Positions 35,410 to 44,228 are shown, counted from the stretch's first letter. The stretch: DNA of 58,764 nucleotides from Halanaerobium saccharolyticum (GCF_003259895.1 NZ_QLME01000020.1:1-58764); one strand, 5' to 3'. Notes: a model not told the origin generated them from the sequence alone. Translations and numbers: made by a program.

Positions 35410-36102
35410 ATGATGCTGAGCAAACGTAGAGTTCTAATCTCGGTAATGTTACTCCTTATAATGGTGACTTTTGTCAATCTCGAAGAAGCAGCAGCTCTGG
35501 ATCTGTCTGAATTTGGAAGTAGAGTAATGCGCAGAGGAGACGAAGGAATAGATGTAGCAGTATTACAGCAGAAGTTAAGGCAATTAAATTATTATAATGG
35601 AAATTTAGATGGATTATATGGAAGTGGAACAGCAGCAGCAGTGAAAAGATTTCAGAAAGATAATGGACTTCAGGTAGATGGTGTTTTTGGTGAGAGTTCT
35701 TTAGCAATAATTCCTGATTTAAAAGCGGAATTAAATTATAACATATCAAGAGATGATATAATTTTACTGGCCCGAATCATTCATGGAGAGGCCAGAGGGG
35801 AAGATTTTAAAGGTAAGGTTGCTGTTGGTTCTGTAATTTTAAATAGAATTAATAGTCAGCAGTTTCCTAACTCAATCAGAGATGTTATCCTGCAGAAGGG
35901 ACAGTTTAGCAGTTTGATGGATGGTCAGGCTAATTATTATCCTGGTGAAGAAGAACTGCAGGCAGCAAGAGCTGCATTGCTTGGCTATGATCCAACACTG
36001 GGTTCGATTTATTTTTATAACCCAGAGATAGCAACTAATACAGCCTGGATATCGAGAAGAAATTTTGTAACAAAAATTGGTGGTCATGTATTTTTAAGAT
36101 AA
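35410..36102 (+). CDS. SleB/CwlJ-family cell wall hydrolase
   Basis: This 230-residue exported protein has a signal peptide (about 1-30), a peptidoglycan-binding type 1 domain (about 42-95, GDEGIDVAVLQQKLRQLNYY, LDGLYGSGTAAAVKRFQ) and a Hydrolase_2 domain (about 115-230, LLARIIHGEARGEDFKGKVAVG, catalytic Glu in HGEARGE). This is the layout of SleB, a spore cortex lytic enzyme. No other sporulation genes are visible except the AbrB-like regulator, and its promoter looks vegetative. It may be a spore-germination enzyme or a general wall hydrolase. ATGs at 35410 and 35413 are equally placed after GGGAGG. Confidence 0.88.
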   Translation: MMLSKRRVLISVMLLLIMVTFVNLEEAAALDLSEFGSRVMRRGDEGIDVAVLQQKLRQLNYYNGNLDGLYGSGTAAAVKRFQKDNGLQVDGVFGESSLAIIPDLKAELNYNISRDDIILLARIIHGEARGEDFKGKVAVGSVILNRINSQQFPNSIRDVILQKGQFSSLMDGQANYYPGEEELQAARAALLGYDPTLGSIYFYNPEIATNTAWISRRNFVTKIGGHVFLR

Positions 36103-36156
36103 GTTTAAAGACTGTCAGAATATAAATTAATTAAATCAAAATAAAATATTATTGCA

Positions 36157-36194
36157 AAAAAAAGAATAGCACCGGTTAAGGTGCTATTCTTTTA
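36157..36194. terminator. bidirectional terminator
   Basis: AAGAATAGCACC and GGTGCTATTCTT form a perfect stem around GGTTAA, with A-runs on one side and Ts on the other, between the convergent SleB-like and AbrB-like genes. Confidence 0.92.
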
Positions 36195-36231
36195 GAAATT
36201 AATATCCAATTTTTGTTATTTGGGTAAAAAT

Positions 36232-36486
36232 TTATTTTTCTTCCTGTAATTCCTTCATGTTATCCATACATTCACCACAGATGGTTCTACCTTTATATTC
36301 GATAGTGTCATCTGCGCTGCCGCAGAAAATACATGCTGGCTCATATTTTTTGAGAATTATTTTTTCTTCATCAACGAAGATTTCCATTGGGTCTTTTTTA
36401 TTGATATTCATAGTTTTTCTGAGTTCGATTGGAATTACCATTCTACCCAAATCATCAATTTTACGGACGATACCAGTAGATTTCAT
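36232..36486 (-). CDS. AbrB/SpoVT family transcriptional regulator with zinc-ribbon tail
   Basis: An 84-residue protein. The N-terminal half is the AbrB swapped-hairpin DNA-binding domain (MKSTGIVRKIDDLGRMVIPIE, then LRKTMNI). The C-terminal half has two CxxC pairs (CIFC and CGEC) that look like a small zinc ribbon, a layout found in clostridial AbrB-type transition regulators. It likely forms dimers or tetramers and represses stationary-phase genes. It has its own promoter and precedes the Fur gene divergently. Confidence 0.92.
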   Translation of the reverse strand: MKSTGIVRKIDDLGRMVIPIELRKTMNINKKDPMEIFVDEEKIILKKYEPACIFCGSADDTIEYKGRTICGECMDNMKELQEEK

Positions 36487-36536
36487 ATTAATTCTCCTTT
36501 CATAACAAATTTCGACAAATTATTCTTGTTTATTAC

Positions 36537-36565
36537 ATTATATAATCAATTAGAGCTATAGTCAA
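36537..36565 (-). promoter_or_regulatory. promoter for AbrB-like regulator
   Basis: Minus-strand TTGACT (36560-36565) and TATAAT (36537-36542) are 17 bases apart, about 50 bases from the start codon. Confidence 0.78.
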
Positions 36566-36688
36566 TACCCAAATGTTATTTTTTAAAGTAAAAAATGGAT
36601 ATTTAATCGAAAAAATTCAAAAAACTTATTAATATTTGTTTAAATATATGATAAAATATAAATAGTCATCTAAAATGAGGTGTTTTTA

Positions 36689-37126
36689 ATGGAGAAATTA
36701 AAAGAAAAGTTTAAAAGAAAGTTAGCAGAAAACAATTATAAATTAACAAAACAGAGAGAAATTATCCTGGATACAATTCTTGAAAAAGAAAACTGGCATT
36801 TTACTGCCGAAGATCTTTTTGCAGCTGCACGAGAAAAGGATAGGGATATAGGTATGGCTACAATTTATAGAACTCTCGAATTAATGCAGAATTTAGATAT
36901 TGTGCATGTACTGGATTTTAATGATGATTCTCGCAAATATGAAATCTATTTAGAAGAAGCTCATCACCATCATTTGATCTGTAAGGGATGTGGCAAATTG
37001 ATTGAGTTTAGTGATCAAGATATCGATTATTTTGAATCAGAGCTGGAAGAAAAATATGATTTTGAAATTACTGAACATAAATTAAGATTTTATGGATATT
37101 GTAGTCAGTGTAAAGAAAGTAATTAA
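36689..37126 (+). CDS. Fur family metalloregulator
   Basis: A 145-residue regulator with an N-terminal winged helix (YKLTKQREIILDTILEKENW, then IGMATIYRTLELM) and a C-terminal dimer domain. The domain has the metal-site histidines EAHHHHLICKGCGKL and a structural zinc site made of CKGC and CSQC. Fur, Zur and PerR share this fold and the residues seen do not decide between them. The ATG at 36689 is well spaced from TGAGG; a GTG at 36680 would overlap that site. A Crp-like regulator follows. Confidence 0.93.
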   Translation: MEKLKEKFKRKLAENNYKLTKQREIILDTILEKENWHFTAEDLFAAAREKDRDIGMATIYRTLELMQNLDIVHVLDFNDDSRKYEIYLEEAHHHHLICKGCGKLIEFSDQDIDYFESELEEKYDFEITEHKLRFYGYCSQCKESN

Positions 37127-37194
37127 GAAAAAAGGAATTTTTCCATCAATGAAGAATACTATATATATAGCAATAAAGAGAGGCAGGTTGAGCT

Positions 37195-37887
37195 ATGGAA
37201 GAAACAAAACAGTGTTTAAAAGATTTAATTGTATTTCAGAATCTGGATCCAGAAGAATTAGAACTTTTATGTCAAAACTCCTACGCTAAATTATATGAAA
37301 AAGATGAGGTTATCTTTTTTGAAAATGATAGTGTAAAAAAATTATATTTTTTGGTAAACGGTAAGGTCAAACTTTCTATGCTTTCTGCAGAGGGCAAGGA
37401 AAAAGTGCTGACAATTCTGCAGGAAGGGGATATTTTTGGTGAACTTTCTCTATTTGATGAAGATCCTCATCCCTTGACTGCTGAGGTAATGGATGATGCT
37501 CGTTTGTTAATCATTCCCTGGAATGAAATGGAAAAAATGATTATTGAACGTCCTTCACTGGCGATTAAAATTATTGAAGCACTATCTAAAAAGACAAGAC
37601 TTTTAACCAGTCAGGTTAGAGAATTAGTGTTTCAGGATGCTGCTGGAAGATTGGCCAGTTTGCTATCGCGTCTGGCAGAGGATTTTGGTCGTGAAATTGA
37701 GGAGGGGACAGTTATTGATCTGGTCTTAACTCACCAGGAGATTGCTAATTTAATTGGATCCTCCAGAGTTACAGTTACTAAGCTGATCAATAAGTTTATC
37801 GATGATGGAATGATTACAATTAAAAAGAGAAAAATTATTATTACAGACTTTGAATCTCTGGGAGAAAGACTGCAGACAATTTTTTAA
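37195..37887 (+). CDS. Crp/Fnr family transcriptional regulator
   Basis: This 230-residue regulator has a cyclic-nucleotide-binding-like beta roll (about 15-125, DEVIFFENDSVKKLYFLVNG, GDIFGELSLFDEDPHP) and a C-terminal HTH (about 165-215, LTHQEIANLIGSSRVTVTKL). The effector pocket has GELSLFDEDPHPLTA where cAMP-binding Crp has GELALL...RAA, so the phosphate-binding Arg is absent and cAMP binding is unlikely. No Fnr-type cysteine cluster is seen. It follows the Fur gene by 68 bases and may be cotranscribed. Confidence 0.9.
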   Translation: MEETKQCLKDLIVFQNLDPEELELLCQNSYAKLYEKDEVIFFENDSVKKLYFLVNGKVKLSMLSAEGKEKVLTILQEGDIFGELSLFDEDPHPLTAEVMDDARLLIIPWNEMEKMIIERPSLAIKIIEALSKKTRLLTSQVRELVFQDAAGRLASLLSRLAEDFGREIEEGTVIDLVLTHQEIANLIGSSRVTVTKLINKFIDDGMITIKKRKIIITDFESLGERLQTIF

Positions 37888-37931
37888 CTTCCAGTGAAAT
37901 ATTTCTTTGTGGTCTGAAATAATACATAACC

Positions 37932-37975
37932 GACACGCTGGCGGTATCATACTGGCGTGTTTTGATTTTTTTAAT
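37932..37975 (+). terminator. terminator after Crp-like gene
   Basis: ACACGC pairs with GCGTGT around a loop with further partial pairing, followed by TTTTGATTTTTTT. It separates the regulator from aroE. Confidence 0.65.
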
Positions 37976-38007
37976 ATTTTTTAATTTAAGATTTTAGGAG
38001 GTAGAAG

Positions 38008-38910
38008 ATGAGTATTTTTATACCTAATAGCGAAACAAAATTATATGGTTTGCTGGGAAAAAGCCTGAGTCATTCTATTTCTCCATCTCTACATAATAAC
38101 GGTTTTAGAGATTTAGGGATTAATGCAATTTATTTGATGCTGGAGACTAAGGATCAGGATCTGGAAGAATATATTAATTCTCTAAAAAATTTAGGCTTTG
38201 ACGGCTGGAATGTAACTATCCCTCATAAAGAAAGTATTATACCATATTTAAATGGATTTTCATCACTGGCTCGCGCTTCAGGTGCTGTTAATACTGTTTT
38301 AAATAGAAAAGGAAGACTAACTGGTTATAATACTGATGTTATTGGATTTCAGCGTCAGGTTGAGGAATCAGGTATTAAAGTTAAGGACAAAAGAGCTGTG
38401 GTCATTGGTGCTGGTGGAGCTGCCAGAGCAGTCATTGCAGCTATGGTTCAGCTTGATCTGGCAGATGTTACTATTATTAATCGGACAGTAGAAAATGCGG
38501 AAGAACTGGCCAAACTTTTTAGAGAAGAAAATTCTAAGCAAAACTTTGATTTCTGCAGTCTGGATGAGCAGGAATATGCAGAACCCTTAAAAGCAGCAGA
38601 TCTGGTGGTTGATACAACTCCGGTAGGAATGTATAGTAATAATATTGAAAATATAGTAATCAATCCTGATTACCTGCATGAAGACCAGCTGGTAATAGAT
38701 TTAGTTTATAACCCGCTTAAAACAAAAATTTTAAAAGAAGCAGAAAAAAGAGGGGCCCAGACTGGTAATGGGCTGCCAACTTTGATTTATCAGGCTGAGG
38801 CGTCTTTTAAACTCTGGACACAGGAGATGCCGAAAAAGAAAAAGTGGTATCAGATAGCAGAAGCAGCTGTGCAGGATATAGAAGCCAGGCATGAGGAAGA
38901 AGAAAACTAA
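38008..38910 (+). CDS. aroE: shikimate dehydrogenase
   Basis: A 300-residue enzyme reducing 3-dehydroshikimate to shikimate with NADPH in aromatic amino acid synthesis. It has the substrate motifs SLSHSISPSLHN and NVTIPHKES (catalytic Lys), SGAVNTV and YNTDVIGF, the NADP-binding turn VIGAGGAARAV with NRTVENAEEL, and the closing GNGLPTLIYQAEASFKLW. No other aro genes adjoin it. It precedes the GEMM riboswitch by 36 bases without a visible terminator. Confidence 0.94.
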   Translation: MSIFIPNSETKLYGLLGKSLSHSISPSLHNNGFRDLGINAIYLMLETKDQDLEEYINSLKNLGFDGWNVTIPHKESIIPYLNGFSSLARASGAVNTVLNRKGRLTGYNTDVIGFQRQVEESGIKVKDKRAVVIGAGGAARAVIAAMVQLDLADVTIINRTVENAEELAKLFREENSKQNFDFCSLDEQEYAEPLKAADLVVDTTPVGMYSNNIENIVINPDYLHEDQLVIDLVYNPLKTKILKEAEKRGAQTGNGLPTLIYQAEASFKLWTQEMPKKKKWYQIAEAAVQDIEARHEEEEN

Positions 38911-38946
38911 ATTGAAGAGTAAAATTAAATAAATAACCTATTAAAC

Positions 38947-39031
38947 TACAATCGCAAAGCAGTTGAAAGGCTGTGACGCAAAGACATAAATCTAAGGGGG
39001 AGACCTATGATTGTTATGTTTGCCTCAGGTG
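38947..39031 (+). promoter_or_regulatory. cyclic di-GMP-I (GEMM-I) riboswitch
   Basis: The aptamer matches the GEMM-I consensus as I recall it. GCAAAGC-NNNN-GAAA-NNNN and the invariant GACGCAAAG form the P2 arm with its GAAA tetraloop (38953-38983). ACATAA (38984-38989) pairs with TTATGT (39014-39019) to form P3, and the aptamer closes with TTGCC. A terminator hairpin follows at 39035-39069. The riboswitch therefore sits as a transcription attenuator in front of the type IV pilus operon. Most GEMM-I RNAs bind c-di-GMP; some variants prefer 3',3'-cGAMP, and I cannot exclude that by eye. Confidence 0.88.
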
Positions 39032-39034
39032 GAA

Positions 39035-39069
39035 AATTGCCAGTGTTTTAATCATAATGGCAATTTTTT
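39035..39069 (+). terminator. expression-platform terminator of GEMM riboswitch
   Basis: AATTGCCA and TGGCAATT pair perfectly (8 bp) around a 15-base loop, followed by a T-run. It begins just after the aptamer, as in riboswitches that control transcription termination. Confidence 0.88.
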
Positions 39070-39197
39070 GCATTATAAGCTTAGATTAAGCAAATAGTAT
39101 AATTAGAATAAAGCAGGAATCATTATTCTTTTAGCGAATCATATTATATTAATACTAAATAATGACAAATTTCGGTAATGATAGTGGAGGTGAGGAA

Positions 39198-40898
39198 ATG
39201 ACAGCAAAAAACAGAAAAAAATTAGGAGAACTATTAGTAGATCATGAATATATAAGCAGAGAACAGCTTCAGGAAGCTCTAGATAGATCGAAAAATTCAG
39301 ATAAAAAACTTGGGGAAATTTTAGTTGATCTGGGTTATGTGAAGGAAGAAGATTTGATAGAAGTTTTAGAATTTCAGCGGGGCATTCCCCATGCCGATCT
39401 TGATAAATATTTCTTTGATCCTTCTCTAGCAGAGCTAATACCTGAAAATATAGCCAGACGTTATTTAGCCGTTCCCATTGAAAAGAATAATCAGGGCAAA
39501 TTAAAAGTAGTGATGGCTGATCCAACTGATTTAATTGCAATAGATGATATAGAAATGTTGAGTAATCTGAGTGTTGATCCTCTGTATGGTGCGCCCAGGC
39601 AAATCCGTTCGGCAATTGACAGACTTTATGGGAATGATGATATCGATATTTCTAATATTTTCGAAGATTTTAATCTTGAGGGAATCAAAGATGTTTCGGA
39701 TAATCAAAATGAACAGATTTACGAAGAAGAAGAGCTCCGGGAAATGGTCGATGAAGCACCAATTATTAAACTTGCCAATTATATCATCAGTAAAGCCTAT
39801 CAAAAGGGAGCCAGTGATATTCATATTGAACCTGAGGATGATAAAATTAGGGTTCGTTTTAGAATAGATGGAGTTTTAAAAAAGGAAATGACAGCTCCTA
39901 AATCTTCACATCGGGCTTTAGTTTCCAGAATTAAAATTATAGCTAATCTGGATATTACGGAGCAACGAGTTCCTCAGGATGGAAGAATCAAAATGATTTT
40001 TAAGGGTGAAAAGCTTGATATGCGAGTTTCTACCCTGCCGACAATTAAAGGAGAAAAGATAGTTATTCGGCTTTTAGCCCAGAACACTAATCTTCTTGAT
40101 TTAGACAATTTAGGTTTAACTGATTATAATAGAAAAAAATTGGGGGAGTTAATAAAAAAACCAAACGGAGTTTTATTATTAACAGGACCTACAGGTAGTG
40201 GTAAATCAACTACACTCTTTGCAGCTCTAAATGAACTTAACAGTCCCCAGATTAATATGGTCACTATAGAGGATCCGGTTGAGTATCAAATTGCTGGTAT
40301 TAATCAGGTACAGGCAAAAGAAAAATCAGGCCTAACCTTTGCTAAAACCTTACGCTCGATTTTAAGGCAGGACCCAGATATCATAATGATTGGTGAGATG
40401 CGGGACCAGGAAACAGCTGAAATTGCTGTTCGATCTGCTTTAACAGGACATCTTGTTTTCAGTACTCTCCATACAAATGATGCTGTAAGTTCTATCACCC
40501 GATTAACTGATATAGGTTTAGCGCCATATCTGGTTGCAGCTTCTTTAAATGGAGTTGTTGCTCAGAGGCTTGTACGCAGGCTTTGTCCTTACTGTAAGGA
40601 AAAGAGAAAATTAGAAACAACAGAATTAAAATTTTTGGATAATCCAGATTTTGAAGTAGCATATTTTGCGGTTGGCTGTGAAAAATGTAATAATACCGGT
40701 TATGATGGTCGACTTGCAATTCAGGAAATCTTTGAAGTTGATAGTCAGGTTAAGGAAATGATCAGTAATAATCTTTCCAGAGAAAAAATTAGTGAATATG
40801 CTAAGAATAAGGGAATGATCACTTTAAAAGAAGATGGAATTGTAAAAATTAAAGCTGGAGAAACTGATGTTTCAGAACTTGAGAGAATAATATATTAA
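39198..40898 (+). CDS. pilB: type IV pilus extension ATPase PilB with MshEN domain
   Basis: This 566-residue hexameric ATPase drives pilin polymerisation. Residues about 8-145 form an MshEN (T2SSE_N) domain. Its two tandem motifs are KLGELLVDHEYISREQLQEA and KLGEILVDLGYVKEEDL with a later FQRGIP; the family consensus is RLGxxLxxxG...L..AL..Q, and this domain binds c-di-GMP in MshE. The first Arg of each motif is Lys here, and the first motif ends in Ser where the consensus has Gln. The ATPase core has Walker A GPTGSGKST (about 331), Walker B MIGEMRDQETAEIA and HTNDA. A four-cysteine zinc site (CPYC about 464, CEKC about 494) follows. The ATG at 39198 follows GGAGGTGAGGA; an upstream ATG at 39162 lacks a site. 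Confidence 0.95.
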   Translation: MTAKNRKKLGELLVDHEYISREQLQEALDRSKNSDKKLGEILVDLGYVKEEDLIEVLEFQRGIPHADLDKYFFDPSLAELIPENIARRYLAVPIEKNNQGKLKVVMADPTDLIAIDDIEMLSNLSVDPLYGAPRQIRSAIDRLYGNDDIDISNIFEDFNLEGIKDVSDNQNEQIYEEEELREMVDEAPIIKLANYIISKAYQKGASDIHIEPEDDKIRVRFRIDGVLKKEMTAPKSSHRALVSRIKIIANLDITEQRVPQDGRIKMIFKGEKLDMRVSTLPTIKGEKIVIRLLAQNTNLLDLDNLGLTDYNRKKLGELIKKPNGVLLLTGPTGSGKSTTLFAALNELNSPQINMVTIEDPVEYQIAGINQVQAKEKSGLTFAKTLRSILRQDPDIIMIGEMRDQETAEIAVRSALTGHLVFSTLHTNDAVSSITRLTDIGLAPYLVAASLNGVVAQRLVRRLCPYCKEKRKLETTELKFLDNPDFEVAYFAVGCEKCNNTGYDGRLAIQEIFEVDSQVKEMISNNLSREKISEYAKNKGMITLKEDGIVKIKAGETDVSELERIIY

Positions 40899-40921
40899 AG
40901 CTAGATTGAGGAGTGATCTGA

Positions 40922-41983
40922 TTGGAATTTGAAGAATTATTAAAAATAGTATCTCAGGATGATCAGATTTCTGATCTCCATTTAACTGTTTTTTCGCCAC
41001 CATATATTCGAAAAAACGGGAAATTAAGACCTTATGAAAAATATGATGGAGAATTAAGTGTCGAAGATACTGAAAAATTAGCTAAAGAAATGATGAATGA
41101 AAAACAATATAAAGAGTTTAAGGAAAAGGGAGAATTAGATTTTTCCTATAGAATCCCGGGCACATCTAGATTTAGAGTTAACGCCTATCATCAAAGAGGT
41201 AGTGTGGGAATAGCACTGCGGATTATTCCGAGTGAGGTACCTTCAATTGATGAGATGGGTTTACCAGAGGTTTTCAAAAAACTTGCCGGCCAGAGAATGG
41301 GCTTGATCTTAAGTACTGGTCCTACTGGAAGTGGTAAATCGACTACTCAGGCAGCAATTATAAACGAAATAAATCAAAATAGACAGGCCCATGTAATGAC
41401 CCTGGAAGACCCAATTGAGTATTTGCATAAGCATAATCAGAGTCTGGTTCATCAGCGTGAAGTGGGTAGTGATACAGATAATTTCAAGAGAGGTTTACGG
41501 GCCTGCTTGCGTCAGGATCCGGATGTGATTCTGGTTGGAGAAATGAGAGACTTAGAAACGATTCAGATTGCACTGGAGGCAGCAGAAACAGGACATTTAG
41601 TTCTGGCAACACTGCACACTAATAGTGCTCCAGCTACCATTGACCGGATTATTGATGTTTTTCCTGCAACTCAGCAGGATCAGATTAAAATCCAGCTGGC
41701 TTCAGTCCTCAGTGCGGTTATTGCGCAGCAGTTAATACCGACTAAAGATCAGAGCGGTCGGGTGGCTGCTTTTGAGATTATGATGGCTACTTCAGCCATT
41801 AGAAATATTATCCGAGAGGGTAAAACAAATCAGATTTATTCTGCTATTCAGACAGGTGGCCGCTACAATATGGTTACTATGGATAATTCGCTTTTAAAAT
41901 TATATCAGCGGGGAAAAATATCTCAAGAATCAGTCTTACACCACTGTAATGATATAAAATATGTGAATGAAAAATTACGTTAA
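40922..41983 (+). CDS. pilT: type IV pilus retraction ATPase PilT
   Basis: This 353-residue hexameric ATPase disassembles pili and powers twitching. It has Walker A STGPTGSGKSTTQA (about 137), HVMTLEDPIEYLH (Asp box), Walker B ILVGEMRDLETIQIALEAAE, the His box in HLVLATLHTN, and the PilT-specific C-terminal AIRNIIREGKTNQIYSAIQT. The TTG start at 40922 follows GAGGAG. It lies 24 bases after pilB and shares its transcript. Confidence 0.96.
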   Translation: MEFEELLKIVSQDDQISDLHLTVFSPPYIRKNGKLRPYEKYDGELSVEDTEKLAKEMMNEKQYKEFKEKGELDFSYRIPGTSRFRVNAYHQRGSVGIALRIIPSEVPSIDEMGLPEVFKKLAGQRMGLILSTGPTGSGKSTTQAAIINEINQNRQAHVMTLEDPIEYLHKHNQSLVHQREVGSDTDNFKRGLRACLRQDPDVILVGEMRDLETIQIALEAAETGHLVLATLHTNSAPATIDRIIDVFPATQQDQIKIQLASVLSAVIAQQLIPTKDQSGRVAAFEIMMATSAIRNIIREGKTNQIYSAIQTGGRYNMVTMDNSLLKLYQRGKISQESVLHHCNDIKYVNEKLR

Positions 41984-42013
41984 ATTTAAGTAAAGAGATA
42001 AGGGAGGTGCAAA

Positions 42014-43261
42014 ATGGCACAACTTTATAGTTATAAAGCTCGCGGTCAGTCCGGTCAGATCTTAAATGGCAGTATCGAAGCAGCCAGCAAAAAAGAGGTG
42101 GCAAAAGAGCTTCGGGATAAAAATTTACATGCTGTTTCCATTCAGGAGATCGAAGCTAAAGAAAAGCAGAAAAAAGACTCTAAATTTTCGCTGGCTATGG
42201 ATATTTCAGAGATAAATATCTTTGGTGGTGGCTATAAGATTGCGGAGTTGGCTAATTTTGCGCAGAGGCTTTCTGTTTTGATTGCTGCAGGAATCCCTCT
42301 GGTCAGATCGCTGAGTATTATTAAAAACCAGTCAAATATAAAACATGAAAAGGAGATGCTGGGCAAACTATTATCCAATGTAGAGGCAGGAGAAACTCTG
42401 TCTTATGCTTTACAGGAGCATCCTAAATATTTTCCTAAATTATTTGTCCATTTGATCAAAGCAGGAGAAACTGGTGGAGTTCTAGATGAAGTATTATCAG
42501 AATTAGTAGAATATTACCGCAAACGTGATAAAATTAATAAAGAAGTTAAGTCAGCATTATATTATCCGATAACTATAGTTATTGTAGCTATAGTAGCTGT
42601 CTTTATCCTGATGGGCTTTGTACTTCCCAATATTTTAGATATGCTGGTAAACTTTGGTGGAGAAATTCCGCTGCCAACTCAAATCTTAATTTTTGTCAGC
42701 AATATTATTTCTTCTTACTGGTGGGCAATCTTAATTGCTGCAGCTGGAGCAGGTTTTTTACTGAATTCTTATTTTAAAACTCCCAAAGGTAAATTAAGAA
42801 AAGATAAGTTTATGTTAAAAATACCTGTTATTGGTGATTTAATCAGAAAAGTTGTTATTGCCAGATTTGCCAGCACATTAGCTCTCTTAATTAAAAGTGG
42901 AGTTAATATCATAAATGCGCTGCCGGTAATCGAAGAAGTTGTAGAAAATGAAGTCTTTGCAGATATACTATTAGAAACCAGATTGAGAGTTAGAGAGGGT
43001 TCAACACTTTCGGAACCAATTAAGCAGAGTGGAGAGTTTCCACCAATGGTGGTTCAGATGCTCAAAGTTGGAGAAGAGAGTGGTAATATAGAGGATATGT
43101 TAAATAAGATTTCTAATTATTATGACATGGAAGTTGAAAATGCAATTGAGGGAAGTATCTCCTTAATTGAACCGGTTATGATAATTGTTTTAGCTGTAAT
43201 TGTTGGTGGAATTGTAGCTTCGGTTATCTTACCGCTGTTCAGTATTTACAGCAGTTTTTAA
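42014..43261 (+). CDS. pilC: type IV pilus inner-membrane platform protein PilC
   Basis: A 415-residue GspF/PilC protein with two repeats of the T2SSF domain (about 75-200 and 275-400), each ending in membrane segments (about 178-203, 227-250, 385-410). LANFAQRLSVLIAAGIPLVR and ARFASTLALLIKSGVNIINA are the two matching family motifs. It links the cytoplasmic motors to the pilus. It follows pilT by 30 bases and has GGGAGGTG upstream. Confidence 0.95.
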   Translation: MAQLYSYKARGQSGQILNGSIEAASKKEVAKELRDKNLHAVSIQEIEAKEKQKKDSKFSLAMDISEINIFGGGYKIAELANFAQRLSVLIAAGIPLVRSLSIIKNQSNIKHEKEMLGKLLSNVEAGETLSYALQEHPKYFPKLFVHLIKAGETGGVLDEVLSELVEYYRKRDKINKEVKSALYYPITIVIVAIVAVFILMGFVLPNILDMLVNFGGEIPLPTQILIFVSNIISSYWWAILIAAAGAGFLLNSYFKTPKGKLRKDKFMLKIPVIGDLIRKVVIARFASTLALLIKSGVNIINALPVIEEVVENEVFADILLETRLRVREGSTLSEPIKQSGEFPPMVVQMLKVGEESGNIEDMLNKISNYYDMEVENAIEGSISLIEPVMIIVLAVIVGGIVASVILPLFSIYSSF

Positions 43262-43306
43262 ATCAGAGTATTATTTAGCGAAAACTAATTTATGTAGCTC
43301 ACTTAA

Positions 43307-43335
43307 TTGTTTTTTATTTTTTGTAATGCAATAAT
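43307..43335 (+). promoter_or_regulatory. possible promoter for pilin gene
   Basis: TTGTTT (43307-43312) and AATAAT (43330-43335) are 17 bases apart in the 188-base gap before the major pilin gene. The match is weak, but a separate pilin promoter is common because pilin is needed in large excess. Confidence 0.3.
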
Positions 43336-43449
43336 TGAACAATACGAAAAATAGTTGTTGAATTTTGAGGAGGTGGTGCTTAAAACAAAAAAGATTGTCA
43401 TTGAAAGATTTTTATTAAATTTTTAAAATTATATGAGGAGGAAGAAAAT

Positions 43450-43872
43450 ATGAAAAAAATAAGAAATATTTTTAGTGGAAATGAAGGTTTTACTTTAATT
43501 GAATTGTTGATTGTTATTGTGATTTTAGGTGTGCTGGCAGCGATAGCAGTGCCAAACTTAGCTGGTTTGACTGATACCGCTGATGAAGCTGCGGTTAAAG
43601 CCAATATGCGGACTCTAATGACAGAGTTAGAAGCTCAAAAGGCTCAGGATTATGATTTTTCAACATTAAATACTAATGATGTTGCAGGATTGGCAGGTAC
43701 TGGCGACTTTGCTGGAGCTGAAGCACTGGCTGATCAGGAAGTAAGTTTTGGTACTGAAACAGTTACTGTAGCTGAAGGGGATTTAACAACTTATACAATT
43801 ACTACAGATGAAGATTACGAGGATGGAGAAATAACAATTAGTGATGGTGCATTAACTCAGACTCAGGAATAG
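43450..43872 (+). CDS. pilA: type IV major pilin (prepilin)
   Basis: This 140-residue prepilin has a short leader ending in Gly, then GFTLIELLIVIVILGVLAAI, the class III signal with Glu at +5. The prepilin peptidase encoded downstream would cut between G and F. The rest is short and rich in Ala, Thr, Asp and Glu (TVAEGDLTTYTITTDED), with no cysteine pair for a D-region disulfide. The ATG follows AGGAGGA. Its position after pilB-pilT-pilC and the stem-loop after it suggest it is the main pilus subunit, set for high expression. It is acidic, as expected for a salt-tolerant host. Confidence 0.92.
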   Translation: MKKIRNIFSGNEGFTLIELLIVIVILGVLAAIAVPNLAGLTDTADEAAVKANMRTLMTELEAQKAQDYDFSTLNTNDVAGLAGTGDFAGAEALADQEVSFGTETVTVAEGDLTTYTITTDEDYEDGEITISDGALTQTQE

Positions 43873-43895
43873 ATGTTTACTAGGTGATTTTAGTC

Positions 43896-43942
43896 GGGAG
43901 GTTAAGAAAAAAATAAATATTTTAATAAAATCTTGGCCTCCT
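43896..43942 (+). terminator. stem-loop after major pilin
   Basis: GGAGGTTAAGA (43897-43907) pairs with TCTTGGCCTCC (43931-43941) over 11 pairs including two G-U, around a 23-base AT loop. No T-run follows directly, so it may act as a partial terminator or an mRNA stabiliser that raises pilin yield over downstream genes. The rest of the gap up to 44228 is AT-rich with no other clear signal. Confidence 0.5.
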
Positions 43943-44228
43943 GAGTTATATTAATAAAATTTTTAGAGAAAATTAAGATTGAAATTTATATTTACAAGTA
44001 TAAAATCTATTGAGTAGGAAAATTTTTTAAGGAGAATGAAAATATTTAAAATTTGAATTTTACAGAAAGTATATTGATATTAATTGGAAACTAAATTATT
44101 TATAGTCGGGAGAAAATTTGATAAAAAAAGCTTTAATATTTAATTGTTTGAAATTAAAATTATATAGATTTAAAGGTTATTTAAGCTTGGGTTTGGGATA
44201 AAAATAGTGAGTGATTGGACGTGAAATT

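Noticed and set aside
36600-36688. A Fur box upstream of the Fur-family gene
   Set aside because: The region is nearly all A and T; chance palindromes cannot be told from an operator by eye.
38911-38946. A dedicated promoter between aroE and the riboswitch
   Set aside because: I saw TTGAAG and TATTAA-like boxes but at the wrong spacing. The leader may be transcribed from within or ahead of aroE, so no promoter is listed.
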